From NCBI GenBank assembly GCA_944390535.1, contig CALXQV010000055.1, positions 1-46,475 on the forward strand: a stretch of DNA of 46,475 nt. Direction: 5' to 3'. Below are positions 33,465 through 42,646 of the stretch, piece after piece. Both the position numbers and the translations under genes were made by a program. How positions within the stretch are numbered: the stretch's first letter is position 1; every line of letters begins with the position of its first letter. The notes under the pieces are model-generated. The model was not told the DNA's origin. It worked only from the letters and a program-made list of their open reading frames with translations, and searched no databases. Source of the DNA: an uncultured Clostridia bacterium (GTDB taxonomy: Bacteria; Bacillota; Clostridia; TANB77; CAG-508).

Positions 33465-33971
33465 ATGAAAAAAGTATATGAAAACGTAAAAAATAATGAA
33501 ACAGGAATTACCATATTGGCTTTGGTTATTACAATTATCGTTTTACTTATACTAGCAGGTATAACCATGAATATGGGAAAACAAGGGATAAAAGAAAGTA
33601 AAGAAGATGCCAAATTAACGGAATTGGCTATGGTTCAAAATGCAGTGTTACAAAGAAAAACGAAGGCAGATTTAACAGGTGAAGAATACCCAGGACAGAA
33701 AATTACAGAAGCAGGAGTCGACCTAGATAATGTAATAGGAGATATCAATGATAATAAAGACACAGGAGAAGACGCTGTTACAAGGAAAGACAGCAATAAT
33801 GAGCATTATTATCTTTTAACAGAAACCAATGATGGATTAAATGGTTTAGGAATTACCAATTCAGAAGATGCATATATTGTAAATTATGAGACAGGAGAAG
33901 TTATTAATTATACAACAAAATTAACAGGAACAGGAAAACCTTTATATATCTATGCAAAAGAAGCAAACTAA
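33465..33971 (+). CDS. Short prepilin-like protein
   Basis: 168 residues. It has the same N-terminal signal as the two large prepilin-like proteins (TGITILALVITIIVLLILAG) but no FGE or DUF6273 domain. The rest is an acidic, Gly/Asn-rich domain with ending GKPLYIYAKEAN, as in pseudopilin-like minor pilins. It is the first gene of an apparent operon with murB (14 bp gap) and yvcK. Its C-terminal sequence has normal codon use and no sign of diversification, so it may be a structural pilin rather than a variable one. No pilus assembly ATPase or prepilin peptidase lies in this window. Confidence 0.7.
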   Translation: MKKVYENVKNNETGITILALVITIIVLLILAGITMNMGKQGIKESKEDAKLTELAMVQNAVLQRKTKADLTGEEYPGQKITEAGVDLDNVIGDINDNKDTGEDAVTRKDSNNEHYYLLTETNDGLNGLGITNSEDAYIVNYETGEVINYTTKLTGTGKPLYIYAKEAN

Positions 33972-33985
33972 AAAGGAGGAGTAAA

Positions 33986-34906
33986 ATGACAGAAGAATTA
34001 AAAAAACAAATACTACAATTAGGTATTCTTAAAGACAATATCTTGTTTAATGAACCAATGTCAGAACATACAACCTTTAAAGTAGGCGGACCTGCTGAAT
34101 GTTATATAAAAATTGACGAAATACAAGATTTAAGAAACATATTAAAATTTGCAAAGCAAAAGCAGTTACCAATTACCATTTTAGGAAATGGAAGCAATGT
34201 ACTTGTATTAGACGGGGGAATCAAAGGTATTGTTTTAAATATAAGGTTTAATAAAATAGAAATGATGAATTTAGATACAAAAATTTTTGCAAACATAGGT
34301 GCAGGTGTCAAGATATCTGTTTTAGGACACTTGCTTTTAAAAAATGCGATAACTGGATTTGAAGAATTATCAGGAATTCCTGGAACAATTGGTGGAGCTG
34401 TTAAAATGAATGCAGGAGCACATGGTAAGGAATTAAAAGACATTGTTAGTACAGTGATTTGTATGGATTATAATGGAAATATCCATCAATTTGAAAATAA
34501 ACAGATGCATTTTGATTACAGAAAAAGTATGCTAAAAGATAATTCATATATTGTGTTAGAAGTACATATGGAATTTCAAAAAGGAGAAGAAAAATCTATT
34601 AAAGAAAAAATGGAAGAATATGCAACTTACAGGAAAGAGAAACAGCCAATTGAATATCCAAGTGCAGGGAGTACTTTTAAAAGAGGAACAGACTTTATTA
34701 CAGCAAAATTAATTGATGAAGCAGGATTGAAAGGATATAGCATTGGTGGAGCAGAGGTTTCTAGCAAGCATGCAGGATTTATTATTAACAAAGGAAATGC
34801 AACAGCAAAAGACATATTAGAGTTAATTAAATATGTAAAATACAAAGTAGAAGAAAAGTTTAATAAAAAAATAGAATTAGAGATTGAGATTATGGGAGAG
34901 AAATAA
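33986..34906 (+). CDS. murB: UDP-N-acetylenolpyruvoylglucosamine reductase
   Basis: 306 residues, FAD-dependent. It reduces UDP-GlcNAc-enolpyruvate to UDP-MurNAc in peptidoglycan precursor synthesis. The FAD pocket has TTFKVGGPAE and LGNGSNVLVLDGG. YRKSMLKD provides the Arg, YPSAGSTFKRG the proton-donor Ser, and LEIEIMGEK the terminal Glu. The domain layout fits type IIb MurB of Firmicutes. AAGGAGG precedes the start and yvcK begins 1 bp after the stop, the conserved murB-(rapZ)-yvcK neighbourhood of Clostridia with rapZ absent. Confidence 0.97.
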   Translation: MTEELKKQILQLGILKDNILFNEPMSEHTTFKVGGPAECYIKIDEIQDLRNILKFAKQKQLPITILGNGSNVLVLDGGIKGIVLNIRFNKIEMMNLDTKIFANIGAGVKISVLGHLLLKNAITGFEELSGIPGTIGGAVKMNAGAHGKELKDIVSTVICMDYNGNIHQFENKQMHFDYRKSMLKDNSYIVLEVHMEFQKGEEKSIKEKMEEYATYRKEKQPIEYPSAGSTFKRGTDFITAKLIDEAGLKGYSIGGAEVSSKHAGFIINKGNATAKDILELIKYVKYKVEEKFNKKIELEIEIMGEK

Positions 34907-34907
34907 G

Positions 34908-36509
34908 ATGAATGGTTTTATGCATTGGTTTAGATCAAGTACAAAAATGAAAAGATGGATATTTTTGATTTTACTAGGAATTATACTATGTTGTTATGGA
35001 ATTGCAGAAATATTAGTTATGAAAGAAATATCTTTTCAAGAAGTGGGAAAAGTGGTTGGCATATTTGTGGTAGGATTTATTGGCATAGTATTAGGATTAG
35101 TATATATTAATAAAAGAACACTAGAAGTGTTAATAGAATCAACAGATGAAAGAATGGAAAATAGAAAAAATGTCAATATTAATTCGCTAATCTTTAATAA
35201 AACAGTATATGATAAAGGCCCTAATATTGTTGTAATTGGTGGAGGAACAGGACTAAATACCGTTCTTTCAGGATTGAAAAATTATACGAATAATTTAACA
35301 GCAATTGTAACAATATCAGATTATGGTGAAGGAGTTACAAATTCTAGAAGAGAATTACAAACTTTACCATTAAATGACATAAAAGACAGTATTGTAGCAT
35401 TATCTAAGAAAGAGGAACAAGTTCAAAAACTATTAAACTATGAATTTCAAAGTGGAAAATTAAGAGGATTAGATTTCTCAGATATTTATTTTTTAGCAAT
35501 GAAAGAAATAAATGGGAACTTTGAAGATTCTATTATTAAAAGCAATGAAGTCATTAATATGATTGGAAAAGTTATACCAGTTACATTAGATGAAATGAAA
35601 ATTGTTGCAGAATTAGATAATGGATATATTGTAGAAGAAAAATCAAAAATACCAGAAATGGTTTCTGAAAAACTGACAAAGATTAATCGAATTATGATTA
35701 GTCCTTCAAACTGTAAGCCAGCACCAGGCGTTGTAGAAGCAATAAAGGAAGCAGATTGTATCATTATTGGACCAGGTAGCCTATATACAAATGTCATACC
35801 AAATCTTTTGGTAAATGGTGTTAATAAAGCGATTAAAGAAAGTACAGCGATAAAGGTATATATTAGTAATATCATGACAGAACCAGGGCAAACAGATAAT
35901 TATAGTGTCGCAGACCATATAAATGCCATTATGGAACATTGTGGACAAGGTATTATAGATTATTGTATTTATGACACAGGAGAAGTGATACCAGAATTTA
36001 TTAAAAAATATAATTTGGAAGGACAAGATATTGTTGAACAAGATATAGATAAAGTAAAGGGAATTAAATTCTTACAAAGAAATTTATCTATGGTAGATAA
36101 CGATTTTATAAGGCATGACCCAAATCTAGTTGCATCTTCTATTATAGAATTAATCTGTGATGATTTAAAATATCAAGATAAACAAAATGACCCGCAATAT
36201 TTAATGTTAAATACAAAATTACAAGAAGAAAAACGAATTAATAAAAAGAAAAAAATAATGGAAAGAAAAAATAGAAGTGGTAAAAAGATACAAGAAAAAC
36301 ATGTAAGAGGAAAAAGTAAATTTAGTAATAAATATAGTCAAAGAATTGCTTCCATAAAAGAAGCAGATGAAAAGGCAAGAATCAAAACAGAAAAAGAAAA
36401 TATGAAACGAAGAAAAGCAAATAGTAAATTCAAAAAAGAAGAAATAAAAACAACAAAATCAAAAAGCACAAAAGGAAAGAGCCAAAAAATGAAACAAAAG
36501 CAGAGTTAA
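34908..36509 (+). CDS. yvcK: YvcK/CofD-like gluconeogenesis-factor protein, membrane-anchored long form
   Basis: 533 residues, longer than the usual 320-450. Two N-terminal hydrophobic spans (about 17-37 and 48-68) precede the YvcK domain (about 105-430). The domain opens with VVIGGGTGLNTVLSGLKN, then reads VTISDYGEGVTNSRREL where most members have ADDGGSSGRLR, and contains IGPGSLYTNVIPNLLV and ISNIMTEPGQTDNYSVADH. A tail of about 90 residues is extremely rich in Lys and Arg. YvcK binds UDP-GlcNAc and affects carbon flow and cell shape. The start at 34908 follows GGGAGAG; an upstream TTG is unlikely. No rapZ or whiA follows, unlike the usual cluster. Confidence 0.9.
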   Translation: MNGFMHWFRSSTKMKRWIFLILLGIILCCYGIAEILVMKEISFQEVGKVVGIFVVGFIGIVLGLVYINKRTLEVLIESTDERMENRKNVNINSLIFNKTVYDKGPNIVVIGGGTGLNTVLSGLKNYTNNLTAIVTISDYGEGVTNSRRELQTLPLNDIKDSIVALSKKEEQVQKLLNYEFQSGKLRGLDFSDIYFLAMKEINGNFEDSIIKSNEVINMIGKVIPVTLDEMKIVAELDNGYIVEEKSKIPEMVSEKLTKINRIMISPSNCKPAPGVVEAIKEADCIIIGPGSLYTNVIPNLLVNGVNKAIKESTAIKVYISNIMTEPGQTDNYSVADHINAIMEHCGQGIIDYCIYDTGEVIPEFIKKYNLEGQDIVEQDIDKVKGIKFLQRNLSMVDNDFIRHDPNLVASSIIELICDDLKYQDKQNDPQYLMLNTKLQEEKRINKKKKIMERKNRSGKKIQEKHVRGKSKFSNKYSQRIASIKEADEKARIKTEKENMKRRKANSKFKKEEIKTTKSKSTKGKSQKMKQKQS

Positions 36510-36580
36510 AGGAAATGAATAACGATATTAGTAAATCATAATAAAAAAATAAGAAAATTAAATAAAATACGGAGGAAATT

Positions 36581-38617
36581 ATGAAATTTACAAAGGAAAA
36601 CTTAAATATAGAAACAGGACTTACGAAAGAATGGTTAATTACAAATGGGATTGGAGGATTTGCATCTTCTACTATTATTGGGGCAAACACAAGAAAATAT
36701 CATGGATTGTTAGTAGCACCATTAAATCCACCAGCTAATCGATATGTGATTTTATCAAAATTAGATGAATCCATTGAAGTAAGAGGAAAACAATATGACT
36801 TATATACCAATATATGTGAATCATATATATCACATGGATATCAATATCAGGAAGAATTTGAAAAAGACGATTACCCTACTTTCAAATATAAAATACAAGG
36901 AATAGAAATTGAAAAAAGCATTTGTATGGAATATAATGAAAATACAGTAGGGGTATATTACAAAATAAAAAATGGAAAATATAAAGCAAAATTATCATTA
37001 GCACCTATTATGAATTTTAGAGACTTTCATACGATGAATACAGGACATCATTTTGATATAAAACAACAAGTAAATGGTACAAAAATCAAGGTAGTAATAG
37101 ATGACAAATCACAAATACCAATCTATATGAACTTATCAGAAGGAAGATATATCCCTCATGAGAATGACCATTTTGAGCATATGTTTTATCTAGAAGAAGA
37201 AAAAAGAGGATTTTATCCAGAGGAAAATCATATTGTTCCTGGAGTATATGAAGTTGAAATAAAAGCAAACGAAGAAAAAGAAATTTCATTTGTCTGTTCA
37301 TTAGAAGAAAACATAGAAGAAAAAAACGTAAAAGAAATGTTAGAACAAGAAATCCTTAGAATGAATAGAGAAATAGAAAATACAGGACTTATTCCAGAAA
37401 AAGAACATAAAACAAAAAAAGAATTAAATAAAGAAGAACTAATAAAAACATATATAAAAGCAATCGATAATTTTATCGTATATAGACCCAATTTTAGACT
37501 GCATACAATTATTGCAGGTTATCCATGGTTTCTAGATTGGGGAAGAGATACTTTAATTGCTTTTGAAGGGCTATTGCTAGTTACAAAAAAATATGATATT
37601 GCTAGAGAAGTTTTACTAACAATGGTAAGAGATATAAAATATGGATTAGTTCCAAATGGGTATTCAGGATATGATAGTAGACCTTTATATAATAGTGTAG
37701 ATGCTTCATTACTGTTATTTGAACAAGTGCAAAAATATTTAGAATATACAAAAGACTATAAATTTGTTAAAGAAAACATGTATCCTAAAATGGAGGACAT
37801 TATTAAGAATTATGTAGAAGGTAATAATGTTGATGGAAATAATATCTATTTAGACAAGGATGGATTAATAGTCTCAGGTACAGAAGACACACAAAATACT
37901 TGGATGGATGCTAAAGTAGGAAATATGGCTGTAACACCTAGAAATGGAAAAGCAGTTGAAATAAATAGTTTGTGGTACAATGCGAATATGATTATGGCAA
38001 ATTTAACTTTAAAAATTGGTGATTTATTACAAATAAAAAAATATAAAGAGTTAGCAAGAAAATGTAAAACCGCATTTGAAGAAAAATTTTATAATCCAAA
38101 AACAAAGTGTCTTTATGATGTATTAGGAGATAGTAAAATAAGGCCAAACCAATTATTTGCTTTGAGTTTAACATATTCTGTAATAGATACAGACTCTGAA
38201 ATAGCTAAAAATATGATAAATGTTGTAGAAAAGAAATTATTGACCCCTTATGGATTAAAAACACTAGCAAAAGGCGAAGAAAACTATGTAGAAGTATATG
38301 AGGGGGATAGTTTTAAAAGAGATAGTAGTTATCATCAAGGCATTACATGGACATGGCTATTAGGTTTATATTATAATGCACTTATGAACATGAAAGAAAA
38401 AGCCAAAAATGAAGAAAGAGAAATCTTAGAAAGTAAGATAGAAAAGTTTGTAGAAAAAACCAATAAAACATTTAAAAAAGAAATTAACGAAAATGGTTGT
38501 ATTGGAAGCATATCAGAACTATATGATTCTATAAAACCACAATTACCAAAAGGTGCTATTGCACAGGCTTGGAGTATAGCAGAAGTGTTTAGAATCATAA
38601 TGCATAAAAGGGATTAG
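36581..38617 (+). CDS. Glycogen debranching enzyme (amylo-alpha-1,6-glucosidase)
   Basis: 678 residues. The N domain (GDE_N-like beta sandwich, about 1-250; NGIGGFASSTIIGANTRKYH and LLVAPLNPP) is joined to an alpha/alpha-barrel GDE_C domain (about 290-678; AGYPWFLDWGRDTLIAFEGL with catalytic Asp, NSVDASLLLFE, DTQNTWMDAKVG, YHQGITWTWLLGLYYNA). This is the single-domain archaeal/bacterial type that removes alpha-1,6 branches. The gene has its own ribosome binding site (GGAGG) 72 bp after yvcK and may be in the same transcript. It ends just before a long inverted repeat. Confidence 0.9.
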   Translation: MKFTKENLNIETGLTKEWLITNGIGGFASSTIIGANTRKYHGLLVAPLNPPANRYVILSKLDESIEVRGKQYDLYTNICESYISHGYQYQEEFEKDDYPTFKYKIQGIEIEKSICMEYNENTVGVYYKIKNGKYKAKLSLAPIMNFRDFHTMNTGHHFDIKQQVNGTKIKVVIDDKSQIPIYMNLSEGRYIPHENDHFEHMFYLEEEKRGFYPEENHIVPGVYEVEIKANEEKEISFVCSLEENIEEKNVKEMLEQEILRMNREIENTGLIPEKEHKTKKELNKEELIKTYIKAIDNFIVYRPNFRLHTIIAGYPWFLDWGRDTLIAFEGLLLVTKKYDIAREVLLTMVRDIKYGLVPNGYSGYDSRPLYNSVDASLLLFEQVQKYLEYTKDYKFVKENMYPKMEDIIKNYVEGNNVDGNNIYLDKDGLIVSGTEDTQNTWMDAKVGNMAVTPRNGKAVEINSLWYNANMIMANLTLKIGDLLQIKKYKELARKCKTAFEEKFYNPKTKCLYDVLGDSKIRPNQLFALSLTYSVIDTDSEIAKNMINVVEKKLLTPYGLKTLAKGEENYVEVYEGDSFKRDSSYHQGITWTWLLGLYYNALMNMKEKAKNEEREILESKIEKFVEKTNKTFKKEINENGCIGSISELYDSIKPQLPKGAIAQAWSIAEVFRIIMHKRD

Positions 38618-38625
38618 AGATAAAA

Positions 38626-38746
38626 GGGAATTTGGGGACGGCCTCATTTTTCCCTTTTTAATGTTATAAATAAAAAAATATAGAATATAAAATTTTTTCT
38701 TAGCCAATTTAAAAAAAGGGAAAAATGAGGCCGTCCCCAAATTCCC
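38626..38746. repeat. Perfect 34-bp inverted repeat with 53-bp centre
   Basis: 38626-38659 and 38713-38746 are exact inverted copies; the left arm begins GGGAATTTGGGGACGGCC and ends in CCCTTTTT. It is far more GC-rich than its surroundings. Each arm followed by T tracts could terminate transcription on either strand. Motifs of the GGGGACGG type recur as small palindromic repeats in several bacterial phyla. Confidence 0.8.
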
Positions 38747-38850
38747 GCAATTAAAAATTATTATAAAATTTAGTTGAAATTAAAAGATTTTATGATATAA
38801 TGTGAACAGAAATTCGAAAGAAAAGGCATAGAAAGAAGGGAAAAAAGGAA

Positions 38851-39336
38851 ATGAGAATATTAGGAATTGACCCTGGTTTTGCAATCACAGGATATAGCAT
38901 TATAGATTATATAGGAAACAAATTTCATTTAGAAACATCTGGAGCAATATTAACAGAAGCACACACATCTTTTCCATTAAGATTAGAAAAGATTAATAAA
39001 GATTTAGATGACATTATCAAAACATATCAACCAGAAGCTATGGCAATAGAAGAATTGTTTTTTAACAATAATGCAAAAACAGCAATTAATGTTGCACAGG
39101 CAAGGGGGGTTATTTTAGTAACAGCAAGACAAAATAATCTAAATATATATGAATATACACCTTTACAGGTAAAACAAGCAGTTACAGGATATGGAAGAGC
39201 AGATAAAATTCAAGTACAACGTATGGTGAAAATGATTTTAAATGAAGAAAAATTACCAAAACTAGATGATGTGACAGACAGTATGGCAATGGCTATTTGT
39301 CATGCACATTCATCTAAATTTGCACAGAGATTGTAG
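38851..39336 (+). CDS. ruvC: Holliday junction endonuclease RuvC
   Basis: 161 residues. The active-site acids are D7 (ILGIDPGFAITGYS), E67 (AMAIEELFF), D140 and D143 (LDDVTDSMAMAICH). ARGVILVTARQNNLNIYEY and TGYGRADKIQVQRMV are RuvC-specific. It resolves four-way junctions as a dimer with RuvAB, but ruvA and ruvB are not adjacent here. holA starts 10 bp later. Confidence 0.97.
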   Translation: MRILGIDPGFAITGYSIIDYIGNKFHLETSGAILTEAHTSFPLRLEKINKDLDDIIKTYQPEAMAIEELFFNNNAKTAINVAQARGVILVTARQNNLNIYEYTPLQVKQAVTGYGRADKIQVQRMVKMILNEEKLPKLDDVTDSMAMAICHAHSSKFAQRL

Positions 39337-39346
39337 TGGAGGTCAT

Positions 39347-40372
39347 ATGGTAAAAATCGAAGAACTAGAAAAAGAATTAAACCAAGGGACTTTAAAAAAC
39401 ATCTATATTTTATATGGAGAAGAATGGTACTTGTTAGAAAATTGCTTGAAAAAAATAAAGCATCTATTTGGTGAATGTATTAAAGGAATTAACTATATCC
39501 AAATTGATGATACCAATATTAGTGAAATCATATCTGATATAGAAACACCAGCTTTTGGATACGAAAAAAAACTAATCATTGCTAGAAATACGGGAATACT
39601 AAAAAAAGAAGGAAAACGAAAAAATGCAGAACTTGGTAAAATAAGAGATAGATTGGTAGAATATTTAGAAGAAAATAGTAAGTCAATGGCAGAAAGTGTT
39701 GTTTTGGTATTTGTTGAAGAAGAGATAGACAATAAAACAAATTTATATAAAACCATTGATAAATTAGGTGTAGTTTGTCATTTTGAATATCAAAAACCGA
39801 TACAGATAGAAAAAAGAATAAAAGTCATTTGTCATGGATATAAAGTAAATATATCAGATAGTAATTTACGATATTTTATAGAATGTTGTGGAACAAATAT
39901 GCAAGAACTGATTAATGAAATCAGAAAACTAATTGAATATGCAGGAGAAAATGGAACGATTCAAAAGGAAGATATGGATTGTTTATGTATTAAAAAATTA
40001 GAAAGTGTGATCTTTGATTTAACAGATAGTTTGGGAAGAAAAGAAACGAATAAGGCTTTACAGGTTTTAAGAAATCTATTATATGCTAAAGAACCCATAC
40101 AAAGAATATTAATTACATTATATAATCATTTTAAAAAACTATATCTTACAAAATTGGCTATAAAATATAATAAAGATATCATAACAAGCTTAAATTTAAA
40201 ACCAAACCAGACATTTTTGGTAAATAAATATAAAACACAAGCAAAGTATTTTGAAGAAAAAGACTTAAAAGCCATTTTGCAAAATTTAAGAGATTTAGAT
40301 TATCATTACAAAATTGGACAAATTGATTTACAAATAGGTTTGGAATCTATATTATGCCGATATTGTTCTTAA
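39347..40372 (+). CDS. holA: DNA polymerase III subunit delta
   Basis: 341 residues. The opening NIYILYGEEWYLLENCLKKI is the AAA-like entry of HolA, and the C-terminal clamp-loader helical domain has RILITLYNHFKKLYLTKLA and LRDLDYHYKIGQIDLQIGLE. It opens the sliding clamp within the loader complex. The start at 39347 follows GTGGAGG; an upstream ATG at 39302 falls within ruvC. It sits between ruvC and an unrelated gene rather than next to rpsT or comEC as in many Firmicutes. Confidence 0.95.
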   Translation: MVKIEELEKELNQGTLKNIYILYGEEWYLLENCLKKIKHLFGECIKGINYIQIDDTNISEIISDIETPAFGYEKKLIIARNTGILKKEGKRKNAELGKIRDRLVEYLEENSKSMAESVVLVFVEEEIDNKTNLYKTIDKLGVVCHFEYQKPIQIEKRIKVICHGYKVNISDSNLRYFIECCGTNMQELINEIRKLIEYAGENGTIQKEDMDCLCIKKLESVIFDLTDSLGRKETNKALQVLRNLLYAKEPIQRILITLYNHFKKLYLTKLAIKYNKDIITSLNLKPNQTFLVNKYKTQAKYFEEKDLKAILQNLRDLDYHYKIGQIDLQIGLESILCRYCS

Positions 40373-40399
40373 CATATATTAAGACAGAAAAGAGGTAAC

Positions 40400-41506
40400 A
40401 TGATGAATCAATATGAAAGAGAAAATGTAGAGAAAATAAAAAAAGAAATTAGAGAATATGAAGAAAAAAATGGAAAAATGCCTAAAGAAAAACTGGCATA
40501 TTATATTTATAGAAGAATGGGACAAATTTATTCATATAAAGAGGCTTATTATACTTTTTCTAATGAATTGACTAAAGAAGAATATGATACGAGAGTAAAA
40601 TATTATAAAGAAGGTACAACAGAAGAGGGAGAAGCAATTTGTACAGATATGAATAAAGCTTGTGTCGAGTTTATGAAAGAGGAGGGCATAGAAGCAAGCC
40701 TACATTTGGTAGATGAAAATGACCCTTTATCACATGCCAACGCATCTTTTGAAGCAAATGGTAGATATTTCTTTTTTAACTTGACTTCAGATGTTATGAG
40801 AATTCAAACAGGTATGAAAACTAGAAATTTTGGTATCTCTCAAGAGTTTCTTACCAAGAAATTATATGATAGAAATCCTAGAAATAGTCGAATAAAGTTT
40901 CTAAAAAAGATGAATGATCAAAACGATGGAAACCAATTTTCTGAAATTCCAGAAGAAACAATAGTACAATGGGATGAAGAATTTGGTTTTTCATATAAAG
41001 GATTATATATCAATGATGTATTAGATTTAATGAAAAAAGAGGCTTTTAATGAAGGATTTATGATGCAGTTTTTTGGAACTAACAAACCAGATGAACTTGC
41101 ACAACGAAAATTTGAGTTTGTCATGAAGTATGTAGGAATTATGGGAAAATGTGCAAATAAAAAACTAGGAAATGTACAAGCTATGGAATATTACTTAAAA
41201 CTTTCTAAAAAAGTTTTAACAATAGATGAGAGGGTACTATATGTAAAAAAATATGATGGATTTATAGAAGAAAATGGTAAAAGAAAAATTAAAAATATTG
41301 TTGTCATTAAAAAACAAAGGGAAAATATATATTATTTATATCATTCAGAAAAACAAAGATATGAAAGAATTGAAAAAGATGAATTATTGGGAAAGAATAT
41401 TAAGTTTTATATTTCAGACACTGATAAGGAAAATATAGAGGAAGAAATCAAAAGGCTAGAAGGAAGATTTCCAGGCAAACCAACACAAGAAATGGAGCGA
41501 GAATGA
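40400..41506 (+). CDS. Uncharacterised protein with transglutaminase/papain-like triad candidate
   Basis: 368 residues, soluble, Lys/Glu-rich, no signal peptide. In the N-terminal half C81 (AICTDMNKAC), H112 (PLSHANASFE) and N127 or D131 (FFFNLTSD) occur in the order and spacing of the Cys-His-Asn/Asp triad of transglutaminase-like or papain-like enzymes, with NGRYFFFNLTS as the strand after the His. The C-terminal half (YYLYHSEKQRYERIEKD) looks like a separate small domain. AGAGGT precedes the start (40400 or 40403). I do not recognise a named family. A cysteine protease or crosslinking enzyme is only a motif-based suggestion. Confidence 0.6.
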   Translation: MMNQYERENVEKIKKEIREYEEKNGKMPKEKLAYYIYRRMGQIYSYKEAYYTFSNELTKEEYDTRVKYYKEGTTEEGEAICTDMNKACVEFMKEEGIEASLHLVDENDPLSHANASFEANGRYFFFNLTSDVMRIQTGMKTRNFGISQEFLTKKLYDRNPRNSRIKFLKKMNDQNDGNQFSEIPEETIVQWDEEFGFSYKGLYINDVLDLMKKEAFNEGFMMQFFGTNKPDELAQRKFEFVMKYVGIMGKCANKKLGNVQAMEYYLKLSKKVLTIDERVLYVKKYDGFIEENGKRKIKNIVVIKKQRENIYYLYHSEKQRYERIEKDELLGKNIKFYISDTDKENIEEEIKRLEGRFPGKPTQEMERE

Positions 41507-41644
41507 ATAATATTATATAAAATTTTTAAACCCCATGTTTTTAAAAAATAGAAAACTGCATAAATTTATGTATATTATCATGTATAATAAATCCCAATAT
41601 TGCTAAAAATAAGGATAAGATTTTTTAGCAAAGGTGATTTTAAG

Positions 41645-42334
41645 ATGAGATTAAAAAAGAATAAGAGAAAAATATTTGTTATAAGTATAATGGTGGTAAC
41701 AATGTTATCTGTTATTGCATATATATTTCTTAGAAATAATGAAGTAGAGGCATTATCAAAATATGGCTCAAGAGGGAATGAAGTAACACAAATTCAAACT
41801 AAATTAAAACGATGGGGATACTATAATGGAAATATCGATGGAATATATGGTAGTCAAACACAAGAAGCAGTCCGTTATTTTCAAAGAAAAAATGGATTAG
41901 CAGTAGATGGAATTGCAGGCCCTAAAACACTAGCAGCGATGGGAATAACAAGTTCATCATCAGGCACATCATCTTCTAGTAATACAAGTAATGTCAATTT
42001 ATTGGCAAGACTAATTTATGGAGAAGCAAGAGGAGAACCCTATACAGGACAAGTTGCAGTGGGAGCAGTTGTTATGAATCGTGTAAAAAGTAGTTCATTT
42101 CCCAATAGCATTTCAGGGGTAATTTATCAATCAGGTGCCTTTGATGCAGTAAGAGATGGACAAATTAATCTAACACCAGATGCAACAGCTAAAAAAGCGG
42201 CACAAGATGCCATTAATGGTTGGGACCCTAGTTATGGAGCGATTTATTATTTTAATCCTTCAACCGCAACTAATAAATGGATATGGTCAAGACCAATGAC
42301 AGTAACCATTGGAAGGCATAGATTTTGTAAATAA
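41645..42334 (+). CDS. sleB: SleB-type spore cortex-lytic enzyme
   Basis: 229 residues. Basic N terminus with one membrane/signal span (about 9-29), a peptidoglycan-binding domain (about 38-100; GSRGNEVTQIQTKLKRWGYY, FQRKNGLAVDGIAGPKTLAA), a Ser-rich linker, and a hydrolase_2 domain (about 115-229; LLARLIYGEARGEPYTGQVA with catalytic Glu, AVVMNRVKSSSFP). SleB is a germination-specific lytic transglycosylase held in the spore until cortex breakdown. Its presence is the main sign that the organism makes spores. ypeB is not adjacent. The start at 41645 follows AAAGGTG; an upstream ATG lacks one. Confidence 0.9.
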   Translation: MRLKKNKRKIFVISIMVVTMLSVIAYIFLRNNEVEALSKYGSRGNEVTQIQTKLKRWGYYNGNIDGIYGSQTQEAVRYFQRKNGLAVDGIAGPKTLAAMGITSSSSGTSSSSNTSNVNLLARLIYGEARGEPYTGQVAVGAVVMNRVKSSSFPNSISGVIYQSGAFDAVRDGQINLTPDATAKKAAQDAINGWDPSYGAIYYFNPSTATNKWIWSRPMTVTIGRHRFCK

Positions 42335-42358
42335 GAAAAATAAAAATTTCGATATAAA

Positions 42359-42400
42359 AGAAGGGGACGACAATACTTTTAGGGTATGCCGTCCTTTTCT
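42359..42400 (+). terminator. Rho-independent terminator
   Basis: AGAAGGGGACG pairs with CGTCCTTTTCT (two G-T pairs), with an inner CAATAC/GTATG stem. It ends the sleB transcript. The rest of the 312-bp gap to recG holds a G7 run near 42440 and the recG promoter, and otherwise nothing I can recognise. Confidence 0.65.
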
Positions 42401-42537
42401 GTGTGGTCATGCAACATTTTATAAATGCTTTTTATACTTTTCCATTTGGGGGGGTAACATAGGTATTAAGCCTAAACTTTTTATAAAGAAAGTATATATG
42501 TAAAATAGGATAAAGTCAATAAAATATAAAAAAGGAT

Positions 42538-42566
42538 TTGAATAGAAATAAACAGTATGTTAGAAT
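42538..42566 (+). promoter_or_regulatory. Sigma-A promoter of recG
   Basis: TTGAAT at 42538-42543, a 17-bp spacer and TAGAAT at 42561-42566, 81 bp before recG. Confidence 0.55.
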
Positions 42567-42646
42567 GAAGAAAGAAAAAGAAATTAAAAACCAATTATAA
42601 TTCTTTTTCAATTAGGAATATACCTTGAGAAGGGAATGAGATAACT

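Noticed and set aside
42309-42503. Open frame after sleB
   Set aside because: It overlaps sleB in another frame and contains the sleB terminator hairpin; no ribosome binding site.
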